Positions 41,785-51,916 are shown, counted from the first letter of the stretch. The stretch: DNA of 64,000 bases from Lachnospiraceae bacterium (GCA_017474455.1 JAFVHP010000044.1:227864-291863); one strand, 5' to 3'. Notes: a model not told the origin generated them from the letters alone. Translations and numbers: made by a program.

Positions 41785-42540
41785 ATGGATATAACCCAGA
41801 CTTTTTATGACAATATGGCTTCCCGGTATGACAGGCTTTTTCAGGACTGGCCGGCCGCAGTGCATGAGCAGTCCGTTATCCTGGATAAGATCTTTGCAGG
41901 AAATGGCTTCGACAGAACAGCCCGGATCCTCGACTGTGCCTGCGGGATCGGGACACAGGCGATCGGCCTTGCCGCGCTCGGTTATCCCGTGACAGCTTCG
42001 GATATCAGTGACGCTGAACTGGCGGAGGCCTCCGCGCGTGCCGCATCCAACGGGGTAGAGATCCGTTTCGAACATGCAGATTTTTGTGCCCTGTCGGATA
42101 CCTTTTCCGAACAGTTCGATATTGTGATCGCGATGGACAACGCCCTGCCGCACATGCTCACCCGCGAAGCGCTGGCATCGGCCATCAGGAGTATCACAGG
42201 CCGGATAAGGCCGGGCGGTATTTTCGTTGCCAGTATCCGTGATTATGACAGTATTCTGGATGCAAAGCCCCCTTACTCGCCTCCTTATATCCATAAGACG
42301 GACAAAGGACAGCGCGTCTCCTTCCAGACTTGGGACTGGAGCGGAGACAGCTACCGGCTGACGCAGTACATCATCGATGACGAAGATGAACTTGAGGTCA
42401 GCAAATTTGAGTGTGAATACAGGGCGGCCCGCAGAGAGGAAATGACAGATCTGCTGCTCTCTTCCGGCTGCAGTGAAGTGACCTGGAACTTTCCGGAAGA
42501 AACGGGATTCTATCAGCCGGTCGTCGCGGCAAGGATGTGA
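41785..42540 (+). CDS. Class I SAM-dependent methyltransferase
   Basis: A 251-residue methyltransferase with motif I ILDCACGIGTQAIGLAALGY (about residues 50-69), the acidic ribose-binding ASDIS, and the post-motif region DIVIAMDNALPHM. Substrate unknown. Starts 13 bp after the HxlR gene, so it is in the same transcript. Confidence 0.88.
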   Translation: MDITQTFYDNMASRYDRLFQDWPAAVHEQSVILDKIFAGNGFDRTARILDCACGIGTQAIGLAALGYPVTASDISDAELAEASARAASNGVEIRFEHADFCALSDTFSEQFDIVIAMDNALPHMLTREALASAIRSITGRIRPGGIFVASIRDYDSILDAKPPYSPPYIHKTDKGQRVSFQTWDWSGDSYRLTQYIIDDEDELEVSKFECEYRAARREEMTDLLLSSGCSEVTWNFPEETGFYQPVVAARM

Positions 42541-42581
42541 CCAACTGGGATACGCAAAAACAAAAGGAGGAAATACGGATC

Positions 42582-43022
42582 ATGCATAACGGCGATTATA
42601 TGCTCTTAAGGCAGCACTTATTGCACGAGCAGCAGTTATTGCAGAAACATCTGGCCGGAGCACTGCTGCACCCCAGGGAAGGCGCGTCCGAAAGCGGCGG
42701 AAAGATACAGATGGTCGAGACCAAACTGTATGTGGGACTGAATGATGCCGATACCAAAAAACAGATACTGGAGACGGAAGAATACCTGAAGCAGCTGAAA
42801 GAGATCTGTTTTACTTATCATGTTCCGTTTTCGGTGGGTCTCGAAGAGGGCGGATATTTTCACGATAACGGCGAATATGTCGAGGAGAAGACGTTGGTAC
42901 TGACCCTGATCGATGCCGAGCAGGATACCATCCAGAAGATTGCGAAGGATCTTCGCACTCTGTTCCATCAGGAATCGGTATTGCTTACGGAGGATGTGAT
43001 CAGGGGGAGCTACGTATCATGA
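42582..43022 (+). CDS. Conserved protein of unknown function
   Basis: A 146-residue soluble protein with a Leu/Gln/His-rich N-terminus (MLLRQHLLHEQQLLQKHLAG) and a core KLYVGLNDADTKKQILETEE, then EEGGYFHDNGEYVEEKTLVL. The core pattern (YVGLND... GGYFHDNGE... LTLIDAE) is vaguely like DUF3574-type ferredoxin-fold proteins, without certainty. ATG at 42582 has AGGAGG 11 bases upstream; an earlier in-frame GTG overlaps the methyltransferase stop. Likely in the HxlR/methyltransferase transcript. Confidence 0.65.
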   Translation: MHNGDYMLLRQHLLHEQQLLQKHLAGALLHPREGASESGGKIQMVETKLYVGLNDADTKKQILETEEYLKQLKEICFTYHVPFSVGLEEGGYFHDNGEYVEEKTLVLTLIDAEQDTIQKIAKDLRTLFHQESVLLTEDVIRGSYVS

Positions 43023-43183
43023 ATCCGCAGAATTTCAGGTCCGCTAAAAGCCCGGGGCAGGCGAGAGGTTTTCAAACGGCCTGAAATCGGATAAACTGCA
43101 TAAGTACGCTTACAGCGCACACAGCGGGTTTTGCGGAAAGAAATGAATTGTCTTTTGACATTCAGCACTATGAAAGGATCATC

Positions 43184-44440
43184 ATGAACAAATACAGAGA
43201 TTTTGACAATTACCTGAAAGAATACCCCACGAACGACGGCTATTTCGGCAAGTACGGCGGCAACTATCTGGACGATCCGGAGCTGATCAAGGCTTTTAAC
43301 GAGTACGCGGAAGCCTACAACACCATCGCCCAGTCCGCCCAGTTCATCGCCGAGCTGAGGCGTATCCGCCGGGATTTTCAGGGCAGGCCTACGCCGGTCT
43401 ACCATTGCCAGAATCTCTCCAACGCGCTTGGGCGCACGCAGATCTATCTGAAGCGTGAAGATCTGAACCACACAGGCGCGCATAAACTGAATCACTGTAT
43501 GGGCGAAGGCCTGCTGGCCAAGTACATGGGCAAGAAGAAGCTGATCGCCGAAACCGGTGCCGGACAGCACGGTGTGGCGCTGGCTACAGCGGCCGCCTAC
43601 TTCGGCATGGAATGCGACATCTATATGGGTGAAGTCGATATCGCCAAGCAGGCTCCCAATGTTACCCGCATGAAGATGCTCGGCGCCAACGTCGTGCCGG
43701 TCAGTTTCGGCCTGAAGACCCTGAAGGAAGCTGTCGACGCTGCATTCATGGCCTATGCGAAAGAATACAAAGACGCGATCTACTGCATCGGAACAGCGGC
43801 AGGCCCGCATCCGTTCCCTCTCATGGTCCGCGATTTCCAGTATGTCGTCGGCGAAGAGGCACGGGATCAGTTCGTTTCCATGACCGGCCATCTGCCGGAT
43901 CAGGTAGTAGCCTGTGTCGGCGGCGGTTCCAACTCCATCGGTATGTTCACGCCCTTCCTGGCGGATCCCGTCGAACTGGTCGGTGTCGAGCCTCTGGGCC
44001 GCGGTCCTGCGATGGGCGACAACGCCGCTTCCATCACTTATGGTAAGGAAGGCGTGATGCACGGCTTCAACAGCATCATGCTTGCTGACGAGAACGGAGA
44101 TCCCGCACCGGTCTACTCCAATGCCAGCGGCCTGGACTACCCGGCAGCCGGCCCGGAGCATGCGATGCTGCACGACATGGGCAGGGTCCAGTACAAGACG
44201 ATCGACGACGAAGAAGCGATCGAAGCGCTTTTCCTTCTCTGCAGACACGAGGGCATCATCCCTGCCATCGAGAGTTCCCATGCACTCGCCTACGCCATCA
44301 AGGTCGCGCGGACCGGTATGACCGGTTCCATTCTGGTGAACCTGTCCGGCCGCGGTGACAAAGACCTCGACTTCGTAGTGGAGAACTACGGCTATGGCCC
44401 GGAGTTCCTGGAGAAGATGGCGAAAAAGAGGGAAGGCTGA
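43184..44440 (+). CDS. trpB: Tryptophan synthase beta subunit, stand-alone
   Basis: A 418-residue PLP enzyme joining indole and serine to make tryptophan. The Schiff-base lysine lies in [27 protein letters not shown] is the carboxylate loop; [12 protein letters not shown] binds the phosphate. It is the TrpB1 type by length and by the HG in AGQHG. No trpA or other trp gene lies nearby, so indole must come from elsewhere, either from salvage or from a distant trp operon. ATG at 43184 follows AAAGGA. No attenuator was recognised in the 160-bp upstream gap. Confidence 0.93.
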   Translation: MNKYRDFDNYLKEYPTNDGYFGKYGGNYLDDPELIKAFNEYAEAYNTIAQSAQFIAELRRIRRDFQGRPTPVYHCQNLSNALGRTQIYLKREDLNHTGAHKLNHCMGEGLLAKYMGKKKLIAETGAGQHGVALATAAAYFGMECDIYMGEVDIAKQAPNVTRMKMLGANVVPVSFGLKTLKEAVDAAFMAYAKEYKDAIYCIGTAAGPHPFPLMVRDFQYVVGEEARDQFVSMTGHLPDQVVACVGGGSNSIGMFTPFLADPVELVGVEPLGRGPAMGDNAASITYGKEGVMHGFNSIMLADENGDPAPVYSNASGLDYPAAGPEHAMLHDMGRVQYKTIDDEEAIEALFLLCRHEGIIPAIESSHALAYAIKVARTGMTGSILVNLSGRGDKDLDFVVENYGYGPEFLEKMAKKREG

Positions 44441-44516
44441 CCCCGCAGCGATCACATTTCCCTTGTGGCTCTGTCGTAGCAGTTCCGCAAAAGCGCTTAT
44501 TGATACATCCCGTGCA

Positions 44517-45296
44517 TCAGCCTGCACCTTGCAGGAATTGTTCCACCCTGCCGCGGATCAGCTCCAGCCTCCGCATCGTTTCCGGGTTCCTGCTCTCATA
44601 GTTCATGATATGGTCAAGATACCCCTGTTCCCGGATGATCCGCCGGCTCTCTTCATAAACGAGGCCAAAGGTCAGGGAGATCTGCCCCACGATATAATCC
44701 GCCGCTGTCCGCCTGTGCGCGCGCAGCACGTTCCGCATGGACAGCGCGTCCTGCAGGACTTCATCCGATATGTCCGACATCAGGAATTCCTCCTCCGGCA
44801 GGTTATAGATCTCCGACCGGGGAAACTCACAGTTTACCCTGACGATGTCGATCTTATCCGCGTCCCGGAGGATCTGCGCGAATGTCCTCTCCCGGTCAGA
44901 TGAGTCCTCCGGCAGCTGAAACACATTATGCAGCCGGATCGACTGCTCGATCAGGCTGTCCTCCTCATCTGATGAAACAAATCGCCGGATCAGGTTCTCC
45001 TGAAACAGGAGATCAGCGCCGAACGCTGCGTGGTCGACCGACTGTGCATCTACAAAAGTGCCGTATCTCCTGACCTGCTCAAACCTGCCGATATCGTGCA
45101 GCATGCCCAGCAGCCAGGCAAGGTCCTCGTCCTCTGCCGGCACGGATAAGCTCGCCGCGATCCGGGCACAGAGCTCCGCGACCCGGTAAGTATGCTCCGC
45201 CTTCAGCCGGATCTTCGGATCCGACAGATCATACGGCGCGATATATGATTCGAACTGCTCTCTGACATTAACTCTGTTGATATGCAAGCGATTCAC
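44517..45296 (-). CDS. HD-domain phosphohydrolase
   Basis: About 259 residues from the GTG at 45296. The HD motifs are clear: H (AEHTYRVAELC), HD (LLGMLHDIGRFEQ), H (SVDHAAFGADLL), and D in ILRDADKIDIVRVN. The protein should hydrolyse a phosphoester or nucleotide with a metal pair; relatives are annotated as HDIG or YedJ-like proteins of unknown substrate. The start is uncertain: GTG at 45296 overlaps the preceding gene by 29 bp; an ATG further upstream would overlap more. Confidence 0.82.
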   Translation of the reverse strand: MNRLHINRVNVREQFESYIAPYDLSDPKIRLKAEHTYRVAELCARIAASLSVPAEDEDLAWLLGMLHDIGRFEQVRRYGTFVDAQSVDHAAFGADLLFQENLIRRFVSSDEEDSLIEQSIRLHNVFQLPEDSSDRERTFAQILRDADKIDIVRVNCEFPRSEIYNLPEEEFLMSDISDEVLQDALSMRNVLRAHRRTAADYIVGQISLTFGLVYEESRRIIREQGYLDHIMNYESRNPETMRRLELIRGRVEQFLQGAG

Positions 45297-45654
45297 CCTG
45301 ATCCCGGCTTGGACCTCCCTGTACAGGCTCCAGATACCGTACTGTCTTTCCGGCTGCCATAGCATACTCGATCTCCGAACGCGTGCTGGAGCCAATATAC
45401 CCGCCAACGTTGATAACAAAGATCTCGTCGGCCATATCTATTTTTCGTTTATGCATGTCATCCAGCATCTCTTTAGTCTTTGTAAGGGTGTCTTCAGACA
45501 TGCCCTCCCAGACCTCATTGTCACCTGAGTGACCAAAGAGACCAACGCTGATAACTATATTGCCTTCCAATGTCAGGCGCTTTTGGGCTTCCATGAAAGC
45601 ATCTTTAAATCGGGTGCTTCCGCAGAGGGTGATCACCTTATAGTTACCGACCAT
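45268..45654 (-). CDS. Nucleoside 2-deoxyribosyltransferase-like/DUF4406-type protein
   Basis: A 128-residue Rossmann-like protein: YKVITLCGSTRFKDAFMEAQ, VISVGLFGHSGDNEVWEGMS, MLDDMHKRKIDMADEIFVIN, VGGYIGSSTRSEIEYAMAAG. The Gly-Ser motif, the D-E-IFVIN strand and the S-T-x-E-IEYA helix match nucleoside 2-deoxyribosyltransferase-fold proteins. That suggests nucleotide handling, a plausible pairing with the overlapping HD gene. Confidence 0.8.
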   Translation of the reverse strand: MVGNYKVITLCGSTRFKDAFMEAQKRLTLEGNIVISVGLFGHSGDNEVWEGMSEDTLTKTKEMLDDMHKRKIDMADEIFVINVGGYIGSSTRSEIEYAMAAGKTVRYLEPVQGGPSRDQGESLAYQQS

Positions 45655-45833
45655 GATTACAAATTCTTCTCCAGGATAGATTTCAGTATTACAGTATTAT
45701 TTTACCGCTTTTTGCTGAATATATCGCCTTTTTGCCTGTCGGCAACCGCTACCGCTTGCCTCCCTTCCCACGCCATCGTATACTTACAACCAATATTTTC
45801 ACTGAAGTTTTTTGTTCCACAAGGAGGTGTCGG

Positions 45834-46382
45834 ATGAGGATCCCCGAAGAAATGATCACGCTGCGGGATGGCAGAAGTCTTCAACTAAGGTCGGCAGAAG
45901 AGAAGGACGCCAAAGCGATGCTGGATTATATCCGGCAGACCGCGGAGGAGACGCACTACCTGATCCGGTATCCGGAGGAGATCGCCTATACTCTCGAGCA
46001 GGAGCGGGAGCTCATCCGGAACATTCTTGCCTCCGACAGCACCGCATGGTTCACCGTCTTTGACGGGGACCGGGCTGTCGGCAACTGTTCGATCAGCCGT
46101 AACGGCGACCGTATCAAGGTCCGCCACCGGTGTGACTTTGCGATCGCCCTGGAGCAGGCGTACTGCGGATGCGGGCTGGGAACGCTGCTCACGGAACGGG
46201 CTATTGCGAAGGCCAAAGAGCTGGGCTTTGAACAGATGGAACTTGGCGTTTATGCAGATAATGAGCGGGGAATAGCGTTATATCAGAAAATGGGCTTTAC
46301 GGAATGCGGCCGTATACCGCGGGCGTTCCGGCTGAAGGACGGCACCTTTATTGATGAGATCAACATGGTCCGGTTTCTGTGA
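45834..46382 (+). CDS. GNAT-family N-acetyltransferase
   Basis: A 182-residue acetyltransferase. MITLRDGRSLQLRSAEEKDA opens the fold, ALEQAYCGCGLGTLLTERAI is the acetyl-CoA loop and MELGVYADNERGIALYQKMG the C-terminal region of the RimJ/RimI-like branch. ATG at 45834 has AGGAGG 6 bases before it. Substrate unknown. Confidence 0.87.
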   Translation: MRIPEEMITLRDGRSLQLRSAEEKDAKAMLDYIRQTAEETHYLIRYPEEIAYTLEQERELIRNILASDSTAWFTVFDGDRAVGNCSISRNGDRIKVRHRCDFAIALEQAYCGCGLGTLLTERAIAKAKELGFEQMELGVYADNERGIALYQKMGFTECGRIPRAFRLKDGTFIDEINMVRFL

Positions 46383-46405
46383 GTCACAGAACATGTCCTC
46401 CCATT

Positions 46406-46450
46406 GAAAAAGCGCTGCTCCCGGGACTGGATATCCTGCGGAAACAGCGC
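46406..46450 (-). terminator. Terminator of the glycosidase operon
   Basis: GCGCTG (46412-46417) pairs with CAGCGC (46445-46450), with additional imperfect inner pairing, followed on the minus strand by TTTTTC. It lies about 50 bases beyond the GH1 stop. Confidence 0.7.
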
Positions 46451-46497
46451 CTGCATACCTGACTGATCGTCGGTTTATCGTTGGTTTGATATTGGTT

Positions 46498-47796
46498 TTA
46501 TTTTGCGCAGCTGCCGAGGAAGGCAAGGCTCTCCTTGGGGCTGCGTGTCTGTGTCGCACGGTCTACCGCGATCAGGCCGAAGGTCATGGAGAAGCCCTTC
46601 TGCCATTCGAAGTTGTCCATGAGGCTCCAGTACATGTAGCCTTTGACCGGGATACCATCCTGCAGGCAGTTCTTGACGCCTGCGAGCGCGCGGCGGATGA
46701 ATTCTACGCGGCGGGTATCGTCCGCGACTGCGACGCCGTTCTCGGTCACGATCAGATCGCCTTTGAAATCCATATGTACGCGCCGGATCACATGCTCCAA
46801 TGCTTCCGGATAGAACTCATAGTCCATCTGCGTCAGTTCCGCGCCTTCCGGGGCAGGGAGCTGTCCCTGCGGACCGTACTGGGTACGGGTGTAATTCTGC
46901 ACGCCGAGGAAATCATCACCCTGGATATAGGGCAGGTAATGCCGGAATTCTTCGTCCCAGGCTGTTTCCTCGAAGCTTTCGCCGCCGGGGAGAGCCTGCA
47001 GGTCGTGCATGGAGAGGGTGATGCCTACTTTGATGTCCGGATACAGCGCCTTGATGGCTTCCTTCGCCGCCTGATGCGCGCGGAAGACCAGTGCGTCGCC
47101 CTCCGGGGTACGGGAGGAGACGAAGATCTGCGGCTCCGGCGTGCCGAATGCCTCCGCATTCTCCATGGCGGCATACTTCATGTTTTCCATCATCTTTTCG
47201 AAGTTCATGCCGACCTGCACGGTACCTTCGGCCTTTTTGGCACCGGCGGCAGCGGATGCTTTGGCCGCCTGTTCCGCCATCAGACGGAAACGTTTCGCGA
47301 TCGTCGCGAGCTGCAGGCCCATATTGGCTTCGTTGATCGTGCAGACGTAACGAAGTTCTGCTCCCAGCTTTTCGGTCACGTAAGCCGCATAGCGGCGGAA
47401 ATACTCGATCGTGCTCTCCGCTTCCCAGCCGCCCTTGCGGATGAGCCACGCAGGAGAGGTGAAGTGCATAAGAGTGACTATCGGCTCCACACCGTTCTCC
47501 CTGCAGCAGCGGATCACATCACGGTAGTGCTCGATCTCTTTTTCTTCAAACTGCCCTTCCTCCGGCTCGATACGCGCCCACTCGATGGAGAATCGGTAGG
47601 CGTTCAGCCCCGCGTCCGCCAGCATCCGGATATCTTTCGCGTAGCGGTGATAGTGATCGCAGGCTTCGCCGCTGGGCTCGGTAAAGCTGGTGTGCGGCAT
47701 GTGCTCCTGCAGCCAGTAATCGCTGTGTATATTATTCCCTTCGACATGATGGGCAGCGGTCGCCGCGCCGATCATGAACCCTTCCGGAAATGCCAT
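46498..47796 (-). CDS. GH1 beta-glucosidase-like glycoside hydrolase
   Basis: A 432-residue GH1 enzyme. Acid/base is E156 in TINEANM (NEA instead of the common NEP), nucleophile E352 in VTENG. FRFSIEWARIEP (about 68-79) and YWSLMDNFEW near the C-terminus complete the sugar-binding site. Cytoplasmic retaining beta-glycosidase, likely releasing glucose or galactose from small imported glycosides; phospho-sugar use is unlikely as the transporter here is a symporter. Last gene of the operon, 20 bp after GH43. Confidence 0.92.
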   Translation of the reverse strand: MAFPEGFMIGAATAAHHVEGNNIHSDYWLQEHMPHTSFTEPSGEACDHYHRYAKDIRMLADAGLNAYRFSIEWARIEPEEGQFEEKEIEHYRDVIRCCRENGVEPIVTLMHFTSPAWLIRKGGWEAESTIEYFRRYAAYVTEKLGAELRYVCTINEANMGLQLATIAKRFRLMAEQAAKASAAAGAKKAEGTVQVGMNFEKMMENMKYAAMENAEAFGTPEPQIFVSSRTPEGDALVFRAHQAAKEAIKALYPDIKVGITLSMHDLQALPGGESFEETAWDEEFRHYLPYIQGDDFLGVQNYTRTQYGPQGQLPAPEGAELTQMDYEFYPEALEHVIRRVHMDFKGDLIVTENGVAVADDTRRVEFIRRALAGVKNCLQDGIPVKGYMYWSLMDNFEWQKGFSMTFGLIAVDRATQTRSPKESLAFLGSCAK

Positions 47797-47816
47797 GTCG
47801 TTCCCTCCTTATATTC

Positions 47817-49616
47817 TTAGAGTCTGACCGTCCTGCCTTCCGTGATGCCGTTCTCATTGAAGGCATCCACGCGGACGTAATATTCTCTGTCTTTGATCAG
47901 TGCGCCGACACGCTGCGTACCGGCCGTAAAGACCATATAGCTGTGGTAGAGCTTGTCCGGCGTGCTGCCGAACAGGATATTGTACCCAAGAGCGTCCGGC
48001 TGTTCTTCGATCCGGACGTCCATGTCGAGATCGCCCTGCCGCGCCGCGGTAAAGTCCGGTACTGCCGGCTTCTCTCCGTCGCCGAGGCCGAAGATACGCA
48101 GGCCGGAGATGCAGGGGTTCTGGCCAAAGGCCGCTTCCATCCCGGACAGGCGCAGGTACCGGGCCGCGAAGCCTTCCTCCCGCACGATAAAGTCGTGGGT
48201 GAGGTCCGTCTGCGCATCCGTCTTGTCCTCGATAACAGACCAATTCTGTCCGTCAGTACTGCCTTCCAGCTTCCACCTCGTCACGCGGTCTTCTTCGTCG
48301 ATATAGCGGGCCTGTGAGCCGGGACGGATCACGCCGGGACAAGGCACGTCGAGCTGATCGTCTGCGAAGTTCACCTGGATTGCGTGTACGTCAAAGACTT
48401 TGCCGAGGTCGACGGTGAGCCACTCCTCCCGGCTGTTCGTGGCCGCGCGCCACCAGGTCTGCGCGTTTTCATCGGTCGCTTTCCCCGCGTCGTGGCCTTC
48501 GGTCTCGGAAGAGGCCGCGGCACTCTTGCCCGCGCTCAGCAGCATCCATTCCGGATCGCGCCACGGATCCTGGCGAAAGCCGGACACGCGCATCGGCCAG
48601 TCGCCGTAGCGCTGGTTGCAATAGAGTTCGCCGTCCTCATCGAAGCCGGCAGGCCAGAGGCCGACGCGCCGCTCAAAATCGTGATTTTTGGAAATGCGCA
48701 TAGTGGACGTATGCCACCAGTTCCCCTGATCGTCCTGCATGGTCGATCCGTGGCCGGCGCCGGGCATGAAGCCGCCGGGCTTATACGAATAGGGATTGTT
48801 CCCCGCCAGTACAAAGGGACCGAGCGGACGGTCGGATACATATACGCCGTCGGAATAGGTATTGTACTGGGTGCCCGGTGCGGCGTACTGCAGATAGTAT
48901 CTGCCGCAGTGTTTGTCCATCCATGCACCTTCTATATAGGGTCTGTCTGTGAGCATCCCGCGGATCAGGGGCTTCGTCCCGGGCGGCAGCATTTCTTCGG
49001 TCATATGGCTCCTGTCAAGGAACGCGCGGAAACGGGCTTCCACTTCTTCCTCGCTCGCCGGCAGGATGCTGTTGTCCTCTCCGATACGTTCATAGCCGAT
49101 CTCGTGGGGATGGCCTTCTACGAGAGCTGTCTTCTCTCCCAGCGGCAGCATGGTCTGCGGGTCGAGCTCGACGCCATAGACCGGCGTTTCGTTGGAGCAG
49201 CCCCAGTAGAAATATATCCTGCCGTCGTCGTCCAAAAACAGGTTGGGATCCCAGAACGGGAAGTTCCCTTCGATCCTTTCGTACGGTCCTTCGAGGATAT
49301 TGCGGGTGCGCCAGCGGTCGCAGTTATGCTCGCGGCTGGAAGCGCAGAAATAGACCCAGCCATTCATCACACGCACGTCCGGCGCGTAGTCATAGAGCGG
49401 CAGCTCGTCCGGCAGGCGGTGGTTCTCCCAGTGCGCCAGGTCGTCTGACACCCATACGCCCAACGTCATGGAAGCGAAAATATAATAGCGGCCCTCAAAA
49501 CAGATCATCGAAGGGTCCGCCGCCTCGCGGCAGATCTGCATCTCGCCGTGCCTGCGCGGGTCGGCGTTGAACTGATAGCGGTAATTAATATTCAGCGGAT
49601 TACAAATGTAGTTCAT
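47817..49616 (-). CDS. GH43-family glycosidase with F5/8-type C (discoidin) module
   Basis: A 599-residue intracellular protein. The five-bladed propeller occupies residues about 15-370 with catalytic Asp in REAADPSMICF, pKa modulator in FPFWDPNLFLDDDGRIYFYW and acid Glu in RPYIEGAWM. Residues about 375-520 form a galactose-binding-like F5/8C module (ATDENAQTWWRAATNSREEW), and a fibronectin-III-like stretch ends the protein. The family cleaves arabinofuranosides, xylosides or galactosides. ATG at 49616 (AAGGAG) overlaps the GH78 stop by 17 bp. Confidence 0.88.
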   Translation of the reverse strand: MNYICNPLNINYRYQFNADPRRHGEMQICREAADPSMICFEGRYYIFASMTLGVWVSDDLAHWENHRLPDELPLYDYAPDVRVMNGWVYFCASSREHNCDRWRTRNILEGPYERIEGNFPFWDPNLFLDDDGRIYFYWGCSNETPVYGVELDPQTMLPLGEKTALVEGHPHEIGYERIGEDNSILPASEEEVEARFRAFLDRSHMTEEMLPPGTKPLIRGMLTDRPYIEGAWMDKHCGRYYLQYAAPGTQYNTYSDGVYVSDRPLGPFVLAGNNPYSYKPGGFMPGAGHGSTMQDDQGNWWHTSTMRISKNHDFERRVGLWPAGFDEDGELYCNQRYGDWPMRVSGFRQDPWRDPEWMLLSAGKSAAASSETEGHDAGKATDENAQTWWRAATNSREEWLTVDLGKVFDVHAIQVNFADDQLDVPCPGVIRPGSQARYIDEEDRVTRWKLEGSTDGQNWSVIEDKTDAQTDLTHDFIVREEGFAARYLRLSGMEAAFGQNPCISGLRIFGLGDGEKPAVPDFTAARQGDLDMDVRIEEQPDALGYNILFGSTPDKLYHSYMVFTAGTQRVGALIKDREYYVRVDAFNENGITEGRTVRL

Positions 49617-51915
49617 AGTGATGCTCTCCTTCCTCCACATGGTGCTCCTCGCCGTTCGGCAGGATGATCTCTGCAGGGATCGGGACGCTGAAGTCCAGCA
49701 GCAGCATATCCTCCCGGTATTCCCAGGCGCTGCGGATCGTGCCGGCCGGAGAACGCCATTCGGCCTTCGCGTAACCGAGGCACCTGTCGGGGTATGGCCG
49801 GATCGTCAGATCGCCTGCTTTCAGCCGGATCCCGCATACGCCGGAGAACAGCCATCCCGTGACCGCACCGTAGGAATAGTGATTCAGGGAATCGTGTACG
49901 GTCCCGTCGGCGCGGATCCCGTCCCAGGTCTCCCAGATCGTCGTAGCGCCTTTCCGTACGGCATAGAGCCATGAAGGGGCTTCGGTCTGCAGAAGCAGCC
50001 GGTACGCTGTATCCGCGTGACCGTTCTCGGCCAGCACGCGGGTGAGATCAGGTGTGGACAGGAACCCTGTGTTCAGATGATATCCATTCTTTACGACCAG
50101 CTCGTTCAGCGCATCCGCTGCCGCCTGTATCTCATCCCCGTCCAGCAGGCCGAAGGCGATAGGCCTGACATATTCGCACTGCCGGTCGGAACGGATCGCG
50201 CCGTTCTTCGTGCAGGTGTGGCGGTACGCTTTTTTCGCATTTTCGCTGATCTCGGTATAGTACTGTTCGTCTTCGCGCCTGCCGAGTATTCCCGCGATAC
50301 GGGCTAACAGGGAAGCGGACCGGTAGAAGTACGCTGTCGCTGGTTCGGGCGCGCCGGTCATCATCGCCTTCTTCATCGCCGCGCCGTTATCTACGTCGGG
50401 CTGGCACCATTCGCCGAAATGGAACCCTTCGTCCACCAGATACCGGTGATACGGATTCAGCAGGTTGTGCGGGCGGGTCTTGCGGGCACGCATCTTTGAA
50501 AATGCGAGCCATCGGACCATCATGTCATAGTTCTCTTCGAGGATCGTCCGGTCCCCATAAGCTTCGTACAGCGCCCAGGGCACCAACACACATGCGTCCC
50601 CCCAGCCGGCAGAGCCCTGCAGCATGTTCGAGATCATGCTGCCGCTGTTGTTCACCGGCGCGATGTTCTGGACGAGGCCATCCTCCCCCTGGGCCAGGCG
50701 GCATTCGCCGAGCCACTTGCGCAGGACCGGATAACAGTCCGCGAGGTAAACAGCGGTCGGGGCAAAGATGCCTGCATCGCCGGTCCAGCCCGCGCGTTCG
50801 CGCGTCGGGCAGTCAGTCGGAACGTCGCAGAAGTTGGACCGCATGCTCCAGAGACTGTTCAGGAACAGCCGGTTGACGTCCTCATTGCCGCATTCGAAAA
50901 AGCCGGTCTGCGGCATCTCGGAATACACCGCGACCGCGGTAAAGACAGCGCTGGTCAGATCCACATCTGTCTCCACCTTAGCGAAACGAAAACCGAAAAT
51001 TGCAAAGCGCGGCCTGTAGACGTTCCTGCCGTCTTTGCAGATATACTCGATCTTCTGGGGAATTCCGTTCTTGTTCCGGTCGCCCGGGTCGAAGTTCTTC
51101 TGGGTGAAATTCCCGTTCTCATCCAGTGTCTCACCGTGCCGGAGTGTGATCTTATCGCCGGCCTTCGCGGTGATCTCCAGCTGCGTATAGCCCGCCAGAT
51201 TCTGGCCGAAATCAATGACCGTCTCCCCGTTGGGTGTAGTAAAGACTTTGCCCGGGAAACGTTCCTGTTCAAGGATCGGCACGCTCATCGTCGGCGCGAG
51301 GGCTGCGAAACCGTAGTCGCGTACCGTTACGCTGTGCCAGCCGCGGATCTCCTCCCTGCGGGCATCATAGCATTCGCCCTGCTGCAGGTCGTTCTCCCGC
51401 ACCGGGCCTTCCTGGCTTGCCTCCCAGTGTTCGTCACTGACAAGGACCGGTTTCCCGTCGATCTCGAGCTGGCAGAGGAGGGCGAGATCCTCTCCGTAAT
51501 AGTTCCGCAGTCCGTCGATGCCGACACAGCCGCGGTACCAGCCGTCGCCGAGGATGACCGAGATCTCGTTCTCCCCTACCTGCAGCAGCGGCGAGACATC
51601 ATAGCACTGCACAGTGAGGCGCTTCGCGTAATCGCCCGTACCGGGCGCGAGGACGAAGTCTCCCGCGCGCTGTCCGTTCACCCATGCTTCATACAGGCCG
51701 TGACAGGTGATGTACAGGAGCGCTTCTCCCGTCTTTTCCAGCGTAAAAGTGCGGCGCAGGTACGAAGCCGGCTGCCGCGCTTCCTTGTCATGGGGCAGCT
51801 CAGGGTCGATCCATTTCGCCTGCCATGCTGCAGGCATTCTGTTCCGCTGCAGGGCCTGCTGCTGAACATTCTCCTGCTGCATGCTTTCCTGCTGTATGTT
51901 CTTCTGCTCGCTCAT
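49600..51915 (-). CDS. GH78 alpha-L-rhamnosidase
   Basis: A 771-residue inverting alpha-L-rhamnosidase. A Gln-rich N-terminus (residues 1-25) is followed by beta-sandwich domains (SYLRRTFTLEKTGEALLYIT; GDGWYRGCVG) and the (alpha/alpha)6 barrel. The family's catalytic set D368, E373 and D380 lies in DCPTRERAGWTGDAG with the right spacing, and the general-base region WETWDG is near residue 670. No signal peptide. Removes rhamnose from, for example, flavonoid rutinosides or pectin fragments. Confidence 0.93.
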   Translation of the reverse strand: MSEQKNIQQESMQQENVQQQALQRNRMPAAWQAKWIDPELPHDKEARQPASYLRRTFTLEKTGEALLYITCHGLYEAWVNGQRAGDFVLAPGTGDYAKRLTVQCYDVSPLLQVGENEISVILGDGWYRGCVGIDGLRNYYGEDLALLCQLEIDGKPVLVSDEHWEASQEGPVRENDLQQGECYDARREEIRGWHSVTVRDYGFAALAPTMSVPILEQERFPGKVFTTPNGETVIDFGQNLAGYTQLEITAKAGDKITLRHGETLDENGNFTQKNFDPGDRNKNGIPQKIEYICKDGRNVYRPRFAIFGFRFAKVETDVDLTSAVFTAVAVYSEMPQTGFFECGNEDVNRLFLNSLWSMRSNFCDVPTDCPTRERAGWTGDAGIFAPTAVYLADCYPVLRKWLGECRLAQGEDGLVQNIAPVNNSGSMISNMLQGSAGWGDACVLVPWALYEAYGDRTILEENYDMMVRWLAFSKMRARKTRPHNLLNPYHRYLVDEGFHFGEWCQPDVDNGAAMKKAMMTGAPEPATAYFYRSASLLARIAGILGRREDEQYYTEISENAKKAYRHTCTKNGAIRSDRQCEYVRPIAFGLLDGDEIQAAADALNELVVKNGYHLNTGFLSTPDLTRVLAENGHADTAYRLLLQTEAPSWLYAVRKGATTIWETWDGIRADGTVHDSLNHYSYGAVTGWLFSGVCGIRLKAGDLTIRPYPDRCLGYAKAEWRSPAGTIRSAWEYREDMLLLDFSVPIPAEIILPNGEEHHVEEGEHHYELHL

Positions 51916-51916
51916 A

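Noticed and set aside
43023-43183. trp attenuator or T-box ahead of trpB
   Set aside because: I found no Trp-rich leader peptide, T-box sequence or terminator/antiterminator pair in the 160-bp gap, only an 8-bp inverted repeat (ATTTCAGG/CCTGAAAT).
43010-44527. 505-codon minus-strand frame opposite trpB
   Set aside because: The plus strand encodes an intact TrpB with its catalytic lysine; the antisense frame is a composition artefact.
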